64,000 nt of DNA from Cycas panzhihuaensis (GCA_023213395.1 CM041465.1:28527741-28591740); one strand, 5' to 3'; shown: positions 11,115-23,789, numbered from the stretch's first letter. Program-made: numbers and translations. The notes: a model not told the origin generated them from the sequence alone.

Positions 11115-11465
11115 AAATGGGATTGACAATCCTTTCTTCACCACAAATAACTATTTAGTAGGGTTTTTATTGTATTTCTCCTCATCTTTTAAGAGAGAGA
11201 AAGGTCTATTACCTAGAGATGTACTTATTCTAATCATTAAAAGGATCTCTAAACTCCACCTCTCCTATGATCTTTTCCAGCTTGGGTTTTTTACATATAA
11301 ATCTATTATCTCTCCTATGGTAAATCCTTGTGATGTTTATGGTATATGTTTTGTCTATTTAATACTTTATATTCATGCTTATTCATTACGTGTACATAAC
11401 TTATGAGATAATTCTATTATTGTACATATATATTAATTTTGTTGTGTTATACTCTACATTTATCA
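11115..11465 (+). repeat. Probable LTR end of an older plus-strand element
   Basis: AT-rich sequence ending in ATTTATCA, two bases before a tRNA primer-like site at 11468. Copia A may have inserted into this LTR, because unrelated-looking sequence precedes 3553. No partner LTR was found, so the start is unknown. Confidence 0.4.
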
Positions 11466-11467
11466 TA

Positions 11468-11479
11468 TGGTATCAAGTG
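11468..11479 (+). promoter_or_regulatory. Degenerate primer-binding site of an old LTR element
   Basis: TGGTATCAAGTG matches the first 8 bases of the initiator-Met primer complement, with the usual 2-base gap after a CA-ended LTR. The downstream leader is cut at about 11655 by the LINE. Confidence 0.5.
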
Positions 11480-12156
11480 TAATTATAAATTCTAAGAGGA
11501 ATAAGGAAGAGATAAATGAATGAAATTTCCTAATAAAGGTCATAATGGAGGATTAAACTTAGTTTAATACTCAAAGATGACTCTTTTTTATAACTCTAAT
11601 AATGTGATAAGTACTTGGAAATCAAAATTTATTTGATTCCTGAAATTTAAATTAGCGAGCGATCTGGGACGCCTCGTCGACGGTAAAGTTAGGGTTTGCA
11701 TAGAGAACAGGAAGTGGTGGTGGTAGGTCTAGGTACCAGAGACAGACACAGAGAATTACAATAGGAATTGGGTGCCATGGCATCCCTCACTAACTGGCCT
11801 TGATGCAGATAGAAGGGCTAATGATGCATAGGATCCAGACATGGATGCAACTAAGCAGAACAACCACAGATTAGAGATGTTCGTCTAGACGAAGCAGTGA
11901 GAGAGAAGCCCTAGTCCATCCTCTCTACCTACAGGGAAGAATGGGTTCAGATGGAGTTCTATGAGTGCGTGGTGGCTTCAAGTGGCGTGTCCTCCTTGTA
12001 AAGCAAATGACACCAAATAGGCCTTAAGCCATAATGACAGACAAAGAAGGGACAACAAGTTCGAGACGGAGGGGATATATTCAAAGGTCTCTAATGGCCA
12101 AGGTATACATATGGATTGGCTAGTATTCAGTCTCTCTTAAAATTTTATTTTTGGAT

Positions 12157-12960
12157 ATGGATAAGGACCGATTCTTTCAAAATCAGGATAATAATTCCTC
12201 TTAGGCGAGATCTTATTCAGAAGTACTGAGATCCAACAATGAAGAGACTTATGATTTAAACCCCATCACTCTAGACAACAAAGTTAGATTGAAAATTCCC
12301 CAAGGCCTAGTAGAGAAAACTGAGAAACTCTAGGAAAATTTCCTTATGGGTCACTTCTCTGGGCCTAGACCTGCGCTGGAATCTATCAGAAGCTAGACTA
12401 GGACCAAATGGAAGATGGTGGGAAATGTGGAGGTTATTGCAATGCCAAAGGGCTACGTACTATTCAAATTTATCTCTCAAGAGGATATGACTAATATTCT
12501 CCTAAAAGCACCCTAGATGTTAGGGAGGAAAGCACTAATCCTCAAAAAATAGAATAAGGACTTTGATCCTTCGGTCCCCAGGGTTAAGTAAGCACCCATA
12601 TGGGTCCAATTGCCAGGTCTCCCATTGCAATACTAGAACCTCAAGGTCCTGAAAGGGATTGCGAAAGTTGTGGGACCTCTATTAGTTATGGACTCTATGA
12701 CGAAGAACAGGAGCAGACTCATTAATGCCAGGTTCTATGCTTTAGCCAGGATTGACAAACCCCTCCTGGAAGAATTATGGATCAACATGGAAGATCAGAG
12801 CTGGGCCCAACCCCTAATATATGAAATGAAGAACTTCAAATGTTCAGCTTGCAGGGGAATGAGACATCTTCCCCAGAAATACCCTGGGGAAAAGTATACC
12901 GAAGAGAAAAACATGAAGAAAACTTGGAGAATCGACAAGAGGCGACCCCCCAAGAATTAG
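12157..12960 (+). pseudogene. LINE ORF1 (DUF4283-type RNA-binding protein)
   Basis: The ATG at 12157 begins MDKDRFFQNQDNNSS. A single frame runs to 12960 with no shift, interrupted by about seven stops, six of them TAG. Recognisable parts are VRLKIPQGLVEK, VIAMPKGYVLFKFISQEDM, PIWVQLPGLPLQY, and the highly preserved stretch from 12670 (VVGPLLVMDSMTKNRSRLIN). A Cys-rich end FKCSACRGMRHLPQKYPGE near 12838-12890 looks like a zinc knuckle whose last Cys is replaced by Tyr. In this family ORF1 binds the LINE RNA to form the particle used for target-primed reverse transcription. Confidence 0.82.
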
Positions 12961-13493
12961 TGCAAAATGAATGCTCCCTAGAGAGGTAAGATAAATGCTC
13001 CCTAGAGATGTAAGATACCCCCCCTCCAGAGGCTGAAGTTGATAACCCTCTTAAGGAGCAGACAGAAAGCCCACGGGGGCCACAATGAGGGACTTCCCTC
13101 CAAAAGGTTATGGATCTTTGATTTGATCCCAATGAGGAGGATACCCTTTCTAAAATAGGGTAACATGAGGTTCAGGTGCTAGAATCCCAGGAGCCAAGAA
13201 GGGAAGGTAACCTATAGGTTATTACCCTAGTAGGTCTAGCGGTATTTAGTTACCCCCCTCTGTCCCATGCGAAAGAGACTTAGAAGAAGACTATAGATGT
13301 GGGATCCAAAAAATGGGTGGATAGGCCTCCCTTGAAATTGGTTAGAGAAAGGGAAATAACTACACAGGTGGATCAAGGAAAACAGGAAACTCTTAATGAT
13401 GGTTTTCTTGAAGGGCCTAGACTGAGACCTTGCACTAAAGGATGACATTCCCAAAGGGGAAACCTCAGAGGTCTGGAAGCAAAGGAGGAAGAG
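12961..13493 (+). other. LINE ORF1 tail and ORF1-ORF2 spacer
   Basis: Low-complexity hydrophilic coding remains continue ORF1, including a doubled 'atgctccctagaga' segment at 12969-13010. No defined domain is seen before the endonuclease start. Confidence 0.5.
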
Positions 13494-16400
13494 ATGAAAC
13501 TCATCTCATGGAATGTCAGGGGCTTAAATGCCCCTTTGAAATAAAGGATACTAAAAGACCTCAGAATCAGAGAAAAACTAGATATTATGTTCTTACAAGA
13601 AACAAAGTTAAACCTAGACAACAATATTAAAGTTAGGAACAAAATATGGAGGAAATCTAATGGTATAGATGTAGGTAACACCTAAGGGGCTGGAGGTTTA
13701 TTGGTGATGTGGATGAATGGTCTAAGGAAACATTTAAGGTGGAAGATTCATTTATTTCCTTGTGGCTAAACAACAAAAGGAATAACTCAAGATGGCTAGC
13801 TACAAATGTGTATGCCCTAAACCTTCAAGAGGATAGGAAGAGGCTTTGGGATAGAATCCTCGCCATCCATATGGATTGCAGAGCTCCCTGGCTACTAGCA
13901 GGGGATTTCAATATGGTGTTATGTCCAAGAGATAAAAGAGAGGGCCAAGAGGGCTGGACAAACAACATGCATGAGTTTGGAGGGTTCCTGTAGAAAGGGG
14001 ATTTAGTAGATATAAAGTTGAGAGGTGCATCATTCACCTGGTCTAACAAAAGGTTGGGTAAGCATTTCATCTAGATTAAGCTGGATAGAGTGCTGGTCAA
14101 CTATGATTGGGTGAGAAGCTTTAGCGACTTCATGCTGGAGGCTCTTCTGAAAACAAGATCAGATCACTGTCCTCTCCATTTTCAATTTTTGGACTTGGAG
14201 AAGCATATGGGCTCTCCCTTTAGATTTGAAATGATATGGCTCAGACACCCAGACTTCAGGAAAAAAGTGGAGGAATGGTGGAATGTCCAAATTCATGGGG
14301 ACACCATGTTTAGATTTTTGAAGAAGATAGATTGGGTGAAAAGATAGGTGAAAATTTAGAACAAGGACATCTTCTAGAACATACACAAGCTTAAAGACCA
14401 AATTAGTATGGACCTAAAGGATATTGAATGCAAGATATAGCAGGAGGGTAGGTCTTAAGAATTAGATAAAATAGAAAGGGATCTGGTAGACCACTTCGAG
14501 GAGATTCTTATTAAAGAAGAAATTCATTGGAGGCAGAAGTCCAGGGCCACCTGGCTCACAGAAGGGGATAGGAACACAAAATTTTTTTATATGACTATAG
14601 TAAGGTATAGAATGAGTAACAAGATAACCAACCTACACAGGGAAGATGAATCGATGGCTCATTCCATAAAGGAGATGAAGGATTTAGCTAGTGACTATTT
14701 TAAAGAGCTTTTTGTCGAACTGTCGAAAGGGAATATGGATGCCAGGAAGGATTTATTGTGGAACATTCTATGCTTGGTCAATGATTCTCATATCTCTTGG
14801 ATGATTGCTCCTTTTACTCAAGAAGAAGTCAAATCGATGATTTTTGGTATGAAAAGAGATAGAGCTCCTATCCTAGATGGATTCCCTCCTGGGTTTTTTG
14901 AGGAATTCTAGGATTTAATCAAGGATGATCTTATGGAGGTGTTGTTGGAATTCTAGTTGAATCACAAGATCCTTCAAGAATGGCAAGCCACATTTCTAGT
15001 TCTTATCCCAAAGAAGGAAGGGGCTAACAGGATGGAGGAGTTCCACCCAATCAACTTCTTCAATGTCAAATATAAGATTCTAACTACAGTTATGGTTAAC
15101 AGATTAAAAAGGATTATGCCCAGCATAATCTCCCAAAATTAGGATGGTTTTATTCAGGGTAGACAGATCACAGATGGTATTATTGTGATCCATGAAACTA
15201 TACACTCAGCTAAGGAGAGAAAGGAGCCCATGATGATTATCAAGATTGATCTCTCAAAAGATTTTGATAGAGTCTCATGGGACTACCTCTTAGAGTGTTT
15301 GGAGGTGTTTGGATTTGATGATAAATGATAGGCCTGGATAAAGCTTTGTATCTCTAGCCCTCAATACTCGGTTATCATTAATAGTACCTCATCCAGATTT
15401 TTTTCAAGACATAGAGATTTGAGACAAGGTGACCCCCTATCTCCCTTCCTCTATATTTCCATGGATAAAATGCTAGGTAGGGCCATGGAGGCTGCCAAGA
15501 GGAATGGGCTTATTAGAGGATTAAATCCAACATCGGGGATTGACAATGTTGTCCACCACCAATTTGTAGATGACAACATCTTTTTGGAGAGAGCATCTAT
15601 TAAAGATACCTCTAGGATTAAAGAAGGCCTGAGGAGTTTTGAATTAGCCATGAACCAGAAGGTTAATTTGAGTAAGAGTAGTGTTTATTTTATAAACACC
15701 CCAGGGACCACCCAAAATAAGATCAATGGTATCCTTGAGATGGGAATCAAGACTCTTCCCATAAATTTCTTAGGTATGCCTCTCTTTGTAGGAAAAATAA
15801 CCAAGGACTTATGGAACCCTCTCCTTGGCCGAAAACAAAGGAAGCTTGCTAGCTATAAAGATGCCCTTCTAAGCCTAGCAGGGAAGCTTCAACTAGTGGC
15901 CATCTACCTTCAAAGTATTCCAATTTTTTGGATGTCCATTTTTAGAATGTTGGTGGGCATCTTGAATATATTGGAATCCATTCAAAAGAAATTTCTTTGG
16001 TATAGGGTTGAGGAGAAGGATACAATCAACCTGGTGAGCTGGAGTAAAGTATGTACTCTGAACTGGGTTGGGGGCCTAAATCTATGAAGAGTATCAACTT
16101 TCAATCATGCCCTAGTGTCCAAATTGGGGTGGAATTTGATTAAAGGTGGTGAAAGACTGTGGGAGAAGATCCTCATCTAGAAGTATCTCCAAGGTGGTTC
16201 CCTCTTGGAGGACCCGGTCACCCCCTCTAACTTAGTGATTTGGAGGAGCATCCTTAAAGCTCAGAACTTGGTGAGAATAGGATTGAAGTGGAAACTGGGC
16301 AATGGAAATGTTATAAAATTCTAGGAGGATGCTTGGTGTAGGGACAAAGGCTTGAAGCACTTCCCTGAATTAGCCCCCCTCCAGGTTCCATGTGAAAGGT

Positions 16401-17150
16401 CATTCAACCTCTACGTGAGGGAGTATTGGACTGGGGCGGGGAGAGATAGAAAGTGGAGGGACCTAGATGAACTCTAGCACAAGAGCTCACTTCAATACAG
16501 CCTTAATGAGTTTAAAAGGATTCTAGACAAATGTCATATTCTTAGGATGACCACAGTGGATACTATGGTTTGGCCCTCAAACCAATCAAGAGAGTACTCT
16601 ATTAAGCAAGGTTATCTCTTCCTCTACTTTGAGAGAGGATATAAAAGGAATGAGACTCTGGAAGGGGTGTGGAAACTAGACCTCATTCTTAAGATTGTAG
16701 TCTTTTAGTGGGTGTGCCTCAGAAAGAAAATTCTCACTCTTGACAATATTAAGAAGAGAGGCTTCCACACCACAAATATATGCATATTGTGCTACAAAGA
16801 GGAGGAGTCCATGGACCATATCTTCCTTTGGTTTCCATTCTCAAGAGAGGTCTGGGGGCTTCTACTAGAATCTTTGGGGATGAAGTGGAACTTTTCAGAG
16901 AACATTGTAGACCAATGGTCTTATTGGTAGAGTCCCTTTAGGAGCAGAGTGCTAAGCAGTCTATGGAAAAGCACTTTCTCAGTGTTGGCATGGAACATTT
17001 GGAAGGAAAGGAATAGAAGAATTTTCCAGGAGAGGCAAATGGACTCACATACTATTTTTAGTAAAATCCATGCTGAGATTAGGGAGAATATAAGTAATAA
17101 TAAGGATAAACAAATCACTCTACGGAAAATGAGATTCTGCAAAATTTGGG
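13494..17150 (+). pseudogene. LINE ORF2: endonuclease and reverse transcriptase
   Basis: Starts MKLISWNVRGLNAP at 13494, a classic exonuclease/endonuclease/phosphatase N-terminus, with LQETKLNL supplying the catalytic Glu. Near 13720 the frame shifts once, then stays the same to about 17150. The endonuclease continues with LAGDFNMVL near 13900 and SDH at 14159-14167. RT follows: APFTQEEVKSMIFGMKRDRA, FLVLIPKKEGANRMEEF, FIQGRQITDGI, KIDLSKDFDRVSWDYL, LRQGDPLSPFLY at 15421, catalytic FVDD at 15563-15574 and FLGMPLFVGK. A C-terminal ICILCYKEEESMDHIFL segment (about 16780-16830) is the Cys/His zf-RVT region. The in-frame stops are mainly TAG. The enzyme nicks target DNA and copies the LINE RNA there. 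Confidence 0.9.
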
Positions 17151-17589
17151 GATAAAGCTTGTTATTAAGGCCGCTAAGGTGAGATCTAGCTTTTGGACTC
17201 TTCCACAGGAACCATGGAGAAAGATCAACTTTGATGGAGCTTCAAAAGGCAACCCTGGGGAGGCAGGGGGTAGAGGAATTTGTAGAGACACTGAAGGGAA
17301 CCCCATATGGGCCTTTGCTGACTTCTATGATTATCAGATAAACCATTATGCAGAAATGTCTGCTATGCTCAAGGTCATTGAGTTATCCCTAGATGATGGT
17401 CCCAAGAGGCTAGTTATAGAAGGGGACTCCATGATGGTTATAAATTCGCTAACAAGCAAGGCTTCCCCAAACTGGAAATATCAATCTATGGTTAAAGATG
17501 CTAAGGAGAGTTTAAAGGATATGGAGGATGTTCAGTATCACCACATATTTAGGGAAGGTAATAAACTGGCTAATTTTTTGGCTAACTAG
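17146..17589 (+). pseudogene. LINE C-terminal RNase H domain (RVT_3 type)
   Basis: One open stretch of 147 codons, frame-shifted relative to the RT part, so originally the ORF2 C-terminus. It reads INFDGASKGNPGEAGGRGI (first catalytic Asp), then AEMSAMLKVIELSL (Glu) and VIEGDSMMVINSL (second Asp). The C-terminal HHIFREGNKLANFLAN has Asn where the fourth catalytic Asp is expected. RNase H would remove RNA from the RNA-DNA hybrid. It is the best-preserved stretch of the LINE, with no internal stop. Confidence 0.85.
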
Positions 17590-17828
17590 GGAGTTAGACA
17601 TAAAAAATTTAGCATCTGGAGGGAGAACTTTCATGAGGAACTTATGATTCAAGTAGAGAAAGATAGGTTTCATGTTAGCTAGCCATAGGGCTTGTCCTGG
17701 CCTATACTTTTCCTAAACCGTGGGGATGTCATAGTTAATATGACTGGGCTATTGATGTACTAGGTTGTGGGATCTTGTATTCAAACCCATAATTAATTCT
17801 TTTTTACCTTATCAAAAAAAAAAAAAAA
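17590..17828 (+). terminator. LINE 3' untranslated region and poly(A) tail
   Basis: Short UTR after the RNase H stop, ending in a 15-A run at 17814-17828. The tail marks the 3' end of the reverse-transcribed RNA. Confidence 0.8.
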
Positions 17829-19489
17829 TTAATTCCAAGATAATTTACCCAACAAGATAGAAAGGGCAACCTAATTCCAACTAAAAATAAATGAAATAAT
17901 AATGGAGAGACTTCTTTTTAGTTTTCCTTTTAGATGAATCCAAATTAAACTAATCTAATTACTAAAACCAATGATTAAAACATAGAAAAATCACCTTAAA
18001 CTTGAGAAAAAATAGTGTTGTGTGCCTCAAATTGACATTTTGTATTTATTTAATAAGTTTCCAAGAAACTCTAAGTATCATAAGAATTATAAACTTGATA
18101 GTAATGGATATCATGGGAGAGGAGAAATATAGACAAAAACTAGCTAAAATTATAGGAAGAAGACCTCGATAATTGAGTGGGAGGATGAATCCAAGAATTG
18201 GGTAATAATTGAGGCAAATGTAACTCTTAAATTCTCCTAATAGAGTTCACAATATCCTAATAAGATGAGCTTTAATCTACCTCTAAACAACAATAAAACA
18301 CTAGTAATACAAGTTAGCAAAATTTCAACAGCACATTATTACATCAAGGGTTCTCCCCTACCCTTTGAAAACACATAGGAATTTATAGAAAATTAGAGGA
18401 AGGATGGGTGAGAAAACCATGATTTTTATCCATATATTGGTTAATTTCTAGCAACCAAATCTTGCATTAGAGGAAGGTGAGATAATTATGAATCAGTTAA
18501 GGTAAGTAGGGCAATGCTAAACTAAAAGTCTAGGCAGTAACCACAATGAAATTCATAAGAAATCTATGTTTTGTTGAAAAAATTATGGGTATGATAGTAA
18601 AAAATATGACTTATGACTAAAAATATGATCATCATGTCCCTTTTTATATAGTCTCATTTTTGGTGTTACCAAAAATGTGACAAGTTAGAAAGGCTAGAAA
18701 AATAAAAGTAAGAAGTAGATTTAAAAAAAGAAAAACTTGGTAGGGCCTCAAAAGTGAATATAAATTTTAGTGAAGGCTAGATCAGTATAGGAAAACACCA
18801 AAAAGTAGTATAAATGAGACCAAATTTGATCAAAACATTTGATAGTATTAAATAAGAAACTAAGTAAAAAAGGAAGACTTAGAGCATTTTAAAAACTATA
18901 TTAAATAAGGGTATTAATTACATCATAGTATTAGTCATCGATAAAAGAAGACTAATCACATTCATTCAATCATCTAATTAGTAGTCCTTAACTCAAAATA
19001 AAATGATAAATAATCAAGCATATCCAAACCAAAATCTAGACCATGGAATAATCAACCAAAAGAAATCTCACAACTAACATGTTAGTCAAGTGATACCATT
19101 TACACAAGTAGAAATCATAACTACCAAGTGGCTTAAGAAAACAAACCAAGACATGAGCCTAACTATGCTAAAAGGGCTAGTTATGGTGAAATATTTGCCC
19201 CCTTTTCACCAAAATCTCTTGTTCATAATAAAGAGAAAGATGGTAAATGGTAGCAACTTGGATTTTAGGAATGATAGCAACTTGGATTTTACGATTGAAA
19301 TAAAGTTTGAATTTAAATGCTTTGAGTTCATTTCCTAGGCTAAAATAAATGCTATATTAGATGATGAGTTTGTAGGGCATGAAGGTGATGAAGGATATTC
19401 CATCAAAATGGAATAAGGGTGACTTAAGAAAGCCCTTTACATAGTCACATTCAAACTTGAACTTGATATGAAATTTCCCATCATGTTGA

Positions 19490-19735
19490 TGGGGCTTTCA
19501 AAGGGGGTTATTTTTATAGTTTAGCCTCTTTAGAACCTACTTTTGAAGGTGTGGTTGCTATAGTTTAACCTCATTAGAAGTGCTTTAGAGGGGTGGCTAT
19601 CATAGTTTAACATCATTATCAGTGCTTCAAAGGGGTGTTTACCATAGTTTAACCTCATTAGTAGTGCTTCAAAGGGATGGCTACCATATTTTAACCTCAT
19701 TAGTAGTATTTTAGAAGGCTTACATCTATTTCAAG
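19490..19735. repeat. Degenerate tandem array, unit about 42-45 bp
   Basis: At least five consecutive units share a core like CATAGTTTAACCTCATTAG followed by AGTGCTTCAAAGGGG. The three clearest units are exactly 42 bases apart. Weaker relatives of the core continue to about 19840 and reappear at 22480-22620. Confidence 0.8.
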
Positions 19736-20646
19736 TATGTGATGGGGATTTCCATAGTTTAGGTCTTTAGTAGGCATATTTTGTGAATCATAGTTTACAC
19801 TTATTGTAGAGTGTGTAGTTAGTTTACATTTATTACAAAGTATTTCCTCCATCTTAGAGTAGAAAGACTAAGAGCAACGATGCTTCAAAATATAAGAAAC
19901 TAAAGAGTCAACTTTAATATTTTGAGTATGTGAGATATGTTGGATAGTAACAAATGAGAAGTAGGATAACAATGTCTAATATTGAGCATAAAAAGAGTGT
20001 AAATAAGGTAAATAAATGTGGTAGGTACTAACAAGTTGAAAGACTACCACTTAGAAATTACAAAAAAGATCAATATGACCATTATGAAATTGCAAGACAT
20101 TGTTTAGGACTAATATGATAGAATGCAGCTAGTTTTATTGTTGGTCACTTAAGGTAGGAACATGCTAGTATAGGTTAAAACATAACTTATTTGGTCAAAA
20201 ACTACTAATGAGATAGAAAATGGCCCCAAGTTTCTTTGAATGCCTCCATTAATATGTATGCTTAATGCCATAATAAAAGAGTATTAAACTCAGAGACAAA
20301 ATGATAGATATATTAATGTTACAAGAATCAACCTATAAGGAATTAGTTCTTATACAAGTGACTTGGTTTTGACTATAATATAAGAGAGAGATAAGATCAT
20401 AATTAGGTTTCATCATAATAGGAATACCTTTATAAATATAAATAAAAGGTAAAGGGCTACTAGACGTTGAATAGGTTTTTATCATAATTGAGACCATAGT
20501 AGGCCCAACCAAGTAGATCTAAAGGCCCTAAATAAAATACCCTAATGAACTTAAACTACATTGATATAGGTAGAGATGAAGTTGTCACAAGAGTTTCTTT
20601 AAATAACAAAGAAGTGAAAATGGAAAAGGATCTTTCACTTTCTTGA

Positions 20647-20670
20647 CTTGCTTCTCTCTCTCTCTCTCTA
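20647..20670. repeat. Short CT microsatellite
   Basis: A run of CT/TC dinucleotides following CTTGACTTGCTT. Confidence 0.8.
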
Positions 20671-21290
20671 GGACAAGGGGAGGGGTGTTTACTTTCTTTT
20701 GTAATTCTACTACTAGATAGGTCATTCTATATAATGGTTTAGATGAGGGTCATGGTGAATTAAGCATTGCTAAACCTAATTTATAGATGATGGGTATTTA
20801 TCAATTTGACTACAATTTTCATTGAGATATGATGAAGAGAGAGAATAAATAGACTTAGTTGATTGATGATTAACCTAACCATGAAACATCGACACCTCTC
20901 AAACTATAAAGAGAATGACCTTTTCAAAAAACTAAGAAAATAAGAGAAACATAAACCCAAACCCTTGAATGTTGAACTATGGGAGCTGAGAGGATCTCTA
21001 GATCAAAGTGTCTTTGAGTGTCAAGGAATGATGATAGAATGAGCAATAAATTCTAGGAGAATAGTTGAAAGGTATTCAGAACCATCTTAAAAGGCTAAAC
21101 AAATAAGGATGAAATGTCTATAAGTCTATTGAGTAAGCTTGTAAGATCATAAAAGAAAAGAAGTAGGTCAAGATCCAAAAGCCATGGGTGAAAGTCTCAA
21201 AAAATAATAGGGTATGTCATGTAGTAGAAGAAGTTGACCATCTAACATTATACCTAGTTGCTACGTTAATAATCAAAGTTGGGGATCACC

Positions 21291-21323
21291 CTTCCCTCCT
21301 AAGTTTGGTACTTAGGAGGGAAG
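21291..21323. repeat. Perfect 14-bp hairpin
   Basis: CTTCCCTCCTAAGT at 21291-21304 pairs perfectly with ACTTAGGAGGGAAG at 21310-21323 around a 5-base loop. A mutated sister copy with the same 5-base loop lies at about 22230-22256, where the flanks are also related, indicating a diverged duplication about 935 bases apart. Confidence 0.85.
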
Positions 21324-22229
21324 AATGAGAGATTTAGTGGGATAAAACATTTTAATTTGAGTAGGTGAGGTGTGTACACATGTCAAGTAAGTAATTCCTA
21401 TATCTTGGAGTAGGATAGTAGCCTTACATAATTATTGGGTATGAATGGTATGCGTAAATATCAAGCTTAATCAGATAAACAAAATAATAAGAGTCTTATG
21501 CCTATTCTAAAATGATATTTGAGAAGAGAGATAATAAGGGACTAACCATAGTTTGAGCTCATTAGATGGTGTTGCTTTTGGAGACATAGTTTTAGCTTCA
21601 GTAGATAAGGATGTTTTGTGTTTTGGTTGTTTCTTTGAAAGCAATAAAGGAGAACTCAAGAGAAAGAAACATGAGGGAGATTCTATCTTCATGTTCCTAA
21701 GATTAGGAAAGAACAATAATGAAATATTGTATAAGCACCATCTCTAACAAGTTGAGGTTGATTAGTTTGTCTAATCACCTAAGCTACTTGAGAAAACAAT
21801 AAACATGATGTATTAGAAATGATAACCAAGAAAAATTTTACCTTTGGTTAAGAGAAGTAAAATAAAGCTTAGTGGGATAAACCTAAGGGAACTTATAAGA
21901 ATACTTATCAACATTAGAGGAGGTCCAACTAACCAATATTTATATGACAACTCTCATAAGAAAACTATCCATCTACCAAATACATCTTAAAACCTACTTA
22001 ATAAATGACAAATCTCTAAATCATGCTAGATTCTCACTTGTCTAGTTTCAAGTAGTGGTTCACGTAAAGCCAATCTCCTACTAAGGCCCTCCTTGGATCC
22101 ACATTATTATGGGGGTCTATCATTCTAGATATTATTTCCTATTCTTAAGTATACTAAGTCTTAAATCAATACCATGTTTATTTTAGAGTTTTTTTTATAC
22201 TTATACCTTAAGAAGGAATGAGGACCCTG

Positions 22230-22256
22230 CCCTCCTAAGTATAGAACTTAGGATGG
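22230..22256. repeat. Decayed sister hairpin of 21291-21323
   Basis: CCTCCTAAGT at 22231-22240, loop ATAGA, then ACTTAGGATGG: 8 uninterrupted pairs, one mismatch, then further pairs. Surrounding sequence (TTACATAATT/TTACATAGTT-type matches downstream) supports a duplicated segment. Confidence 0.65.
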
Positions 22257-23789
22257 GGATATACAAGACAAATAGTCATAAATATAATAAGATCATCTCA
22301 ATTATATTAACTAAGACCCATGTGTACATTCTTAATAATTGATGCTTATGCCATATGGTATGGAAATAGTTTTACATAGTTGTTGAGAGTTATATTAAGG
22401 CATAGGCATACATAAGTCTCAACAAGAAATAGATAAGACAAGTATAGCTAAGGTTCATTAGAAGATAAACATTTCAAAGCTATAGTTTACACTCATTATA
22501 GAGTTAAGGGATCCATCACTAAGGGTGTATATAACTAGCATAGTTTAGACTCTTTTATAGGTGGATTTTTAGAGTTGTTGTTTATATATATTATGGAGTT
22601 AAGGGTGCTCTACTTTTAGGTATAGAACTTTCATAGAAACTATAAATTAATTATCTTTTGAAGTTCAAGGTCATCAAAGATAGAGATGTAATATGCAACA
22701 TTCTTGAGATCTTTAATGACAAAATAAGGTGATATCTATTTTTGGTGAATTTTCATTATTTATCATGAAGATACTTAAGCTTGAGAACCTTATCATCAAA
22801 ATAAAATTATAAGATCTTAACTGCCTATCATGAGCTACTTAAGGTCTAGTTTTAGAAGCAATAATTTTTTGTAGGGAAGTCAAGTGTGTTTTATTCATTT
22901 TCTCACCAGTAAGCATGGCATTCCTTTCCTTGAGGTGAGGAGAGGCAAGACTTGCAAAATATATAGGATCCTGTGAAGGTTGATCTAGACTAGCCAAAGG
23001 TAAATTAGGGTTCAAGAACTTGTCAAAACTAAACTTTTGATGATTGGGAGGGAGGTTAGATAAGGCTCCAACTAAATGCTATAAGATTGCTTCATCATTC
23101 TTGAAATGGTCAAGATGAAGGATAACTCTAAAGATAAAGTTTCCAAGCTAATAAGGATAATGATAAAGCCAACTAATCCTATACTTCCTTATTCTTAACC
23201 TTAACCCTCATATGATTGAGGGTCATTGACCTTGTCCTTCACCCTCAAAACATCATGATACATAGATGCATGTAACCATATCATGCTAATTATGCCCAAC
23301 CAATAGGTCCATTGAATATTGTCTAAAAATTTACGCATAGAATAAGGATCTATCTATTTTAAGTAGATCTTGATGTGCCCAAAATCTCTATGACCTTAAA
23401 ACCTCAAGATTGAATGATGTGCATTCTTAGGTTACTTACTTTGTGAGGGATTTACATGATGAGTGTTTTGATGCTAAGTCTCCTCATAATATAGGTGTCG
23501 ATAAGGTCTTACTTTAGTATTTGTTCTAGCTTTTATTAAGTGGTACTCTTCCTCGTCATTAGCTATGACTGGTGATGTGGAATGACAAATAACTTTTGCT
23601 TCTTTCTCTTGATATTCCTTTTCTCCATCATCTTTCTTTTATTCTTCACTTTATAGAGTGGGGGAATTCCTTATTCCACCTTATGATTAAACTTCTTAAG
23701 TATTTGACAAGCTTCTTATTTATCTTACTTAGAGTTTTACATCTCTTTCTGCCAAGAAGCATTATATTTTTTACAGATAACTATTATTA

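Larger units (their letters stand above)
11655..17828 (+). mobile_element. Plant L1-type LINE, near full length
   Basis: About 6.2 kb with a relatively GC-rich 5' leader starting near GCGAGCGATCTGGG, ORF1 with a DUF4283-type domain and Cys-rich end, ORF2 with AP-type endonuclease, reverse transcriptase and Cys/His segment, a C-terminal RNase H, and a poly(A) tail at 17814-17828. There are no LTRs. Possible imperfect target duplication: GATTCC... before about 11650 and AATTCC... just after the tail. This is too degraded to be sure, so the 5' edge is approximate to tens of bases. Confidence 0.88.

Noticed and set aside
13373-13681. 102-codon minus-strand frame over the LINE endonuclease
   Set aside because: Antisense to the SWNVRGLN/LQETK endonuclease text; shadow frame.
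21507-21747. Overlapping 64- and 69-codon frames on both strands
   Set aside because: Neither has recognisable content, and they lie in repeat-rich non-coding DNA.
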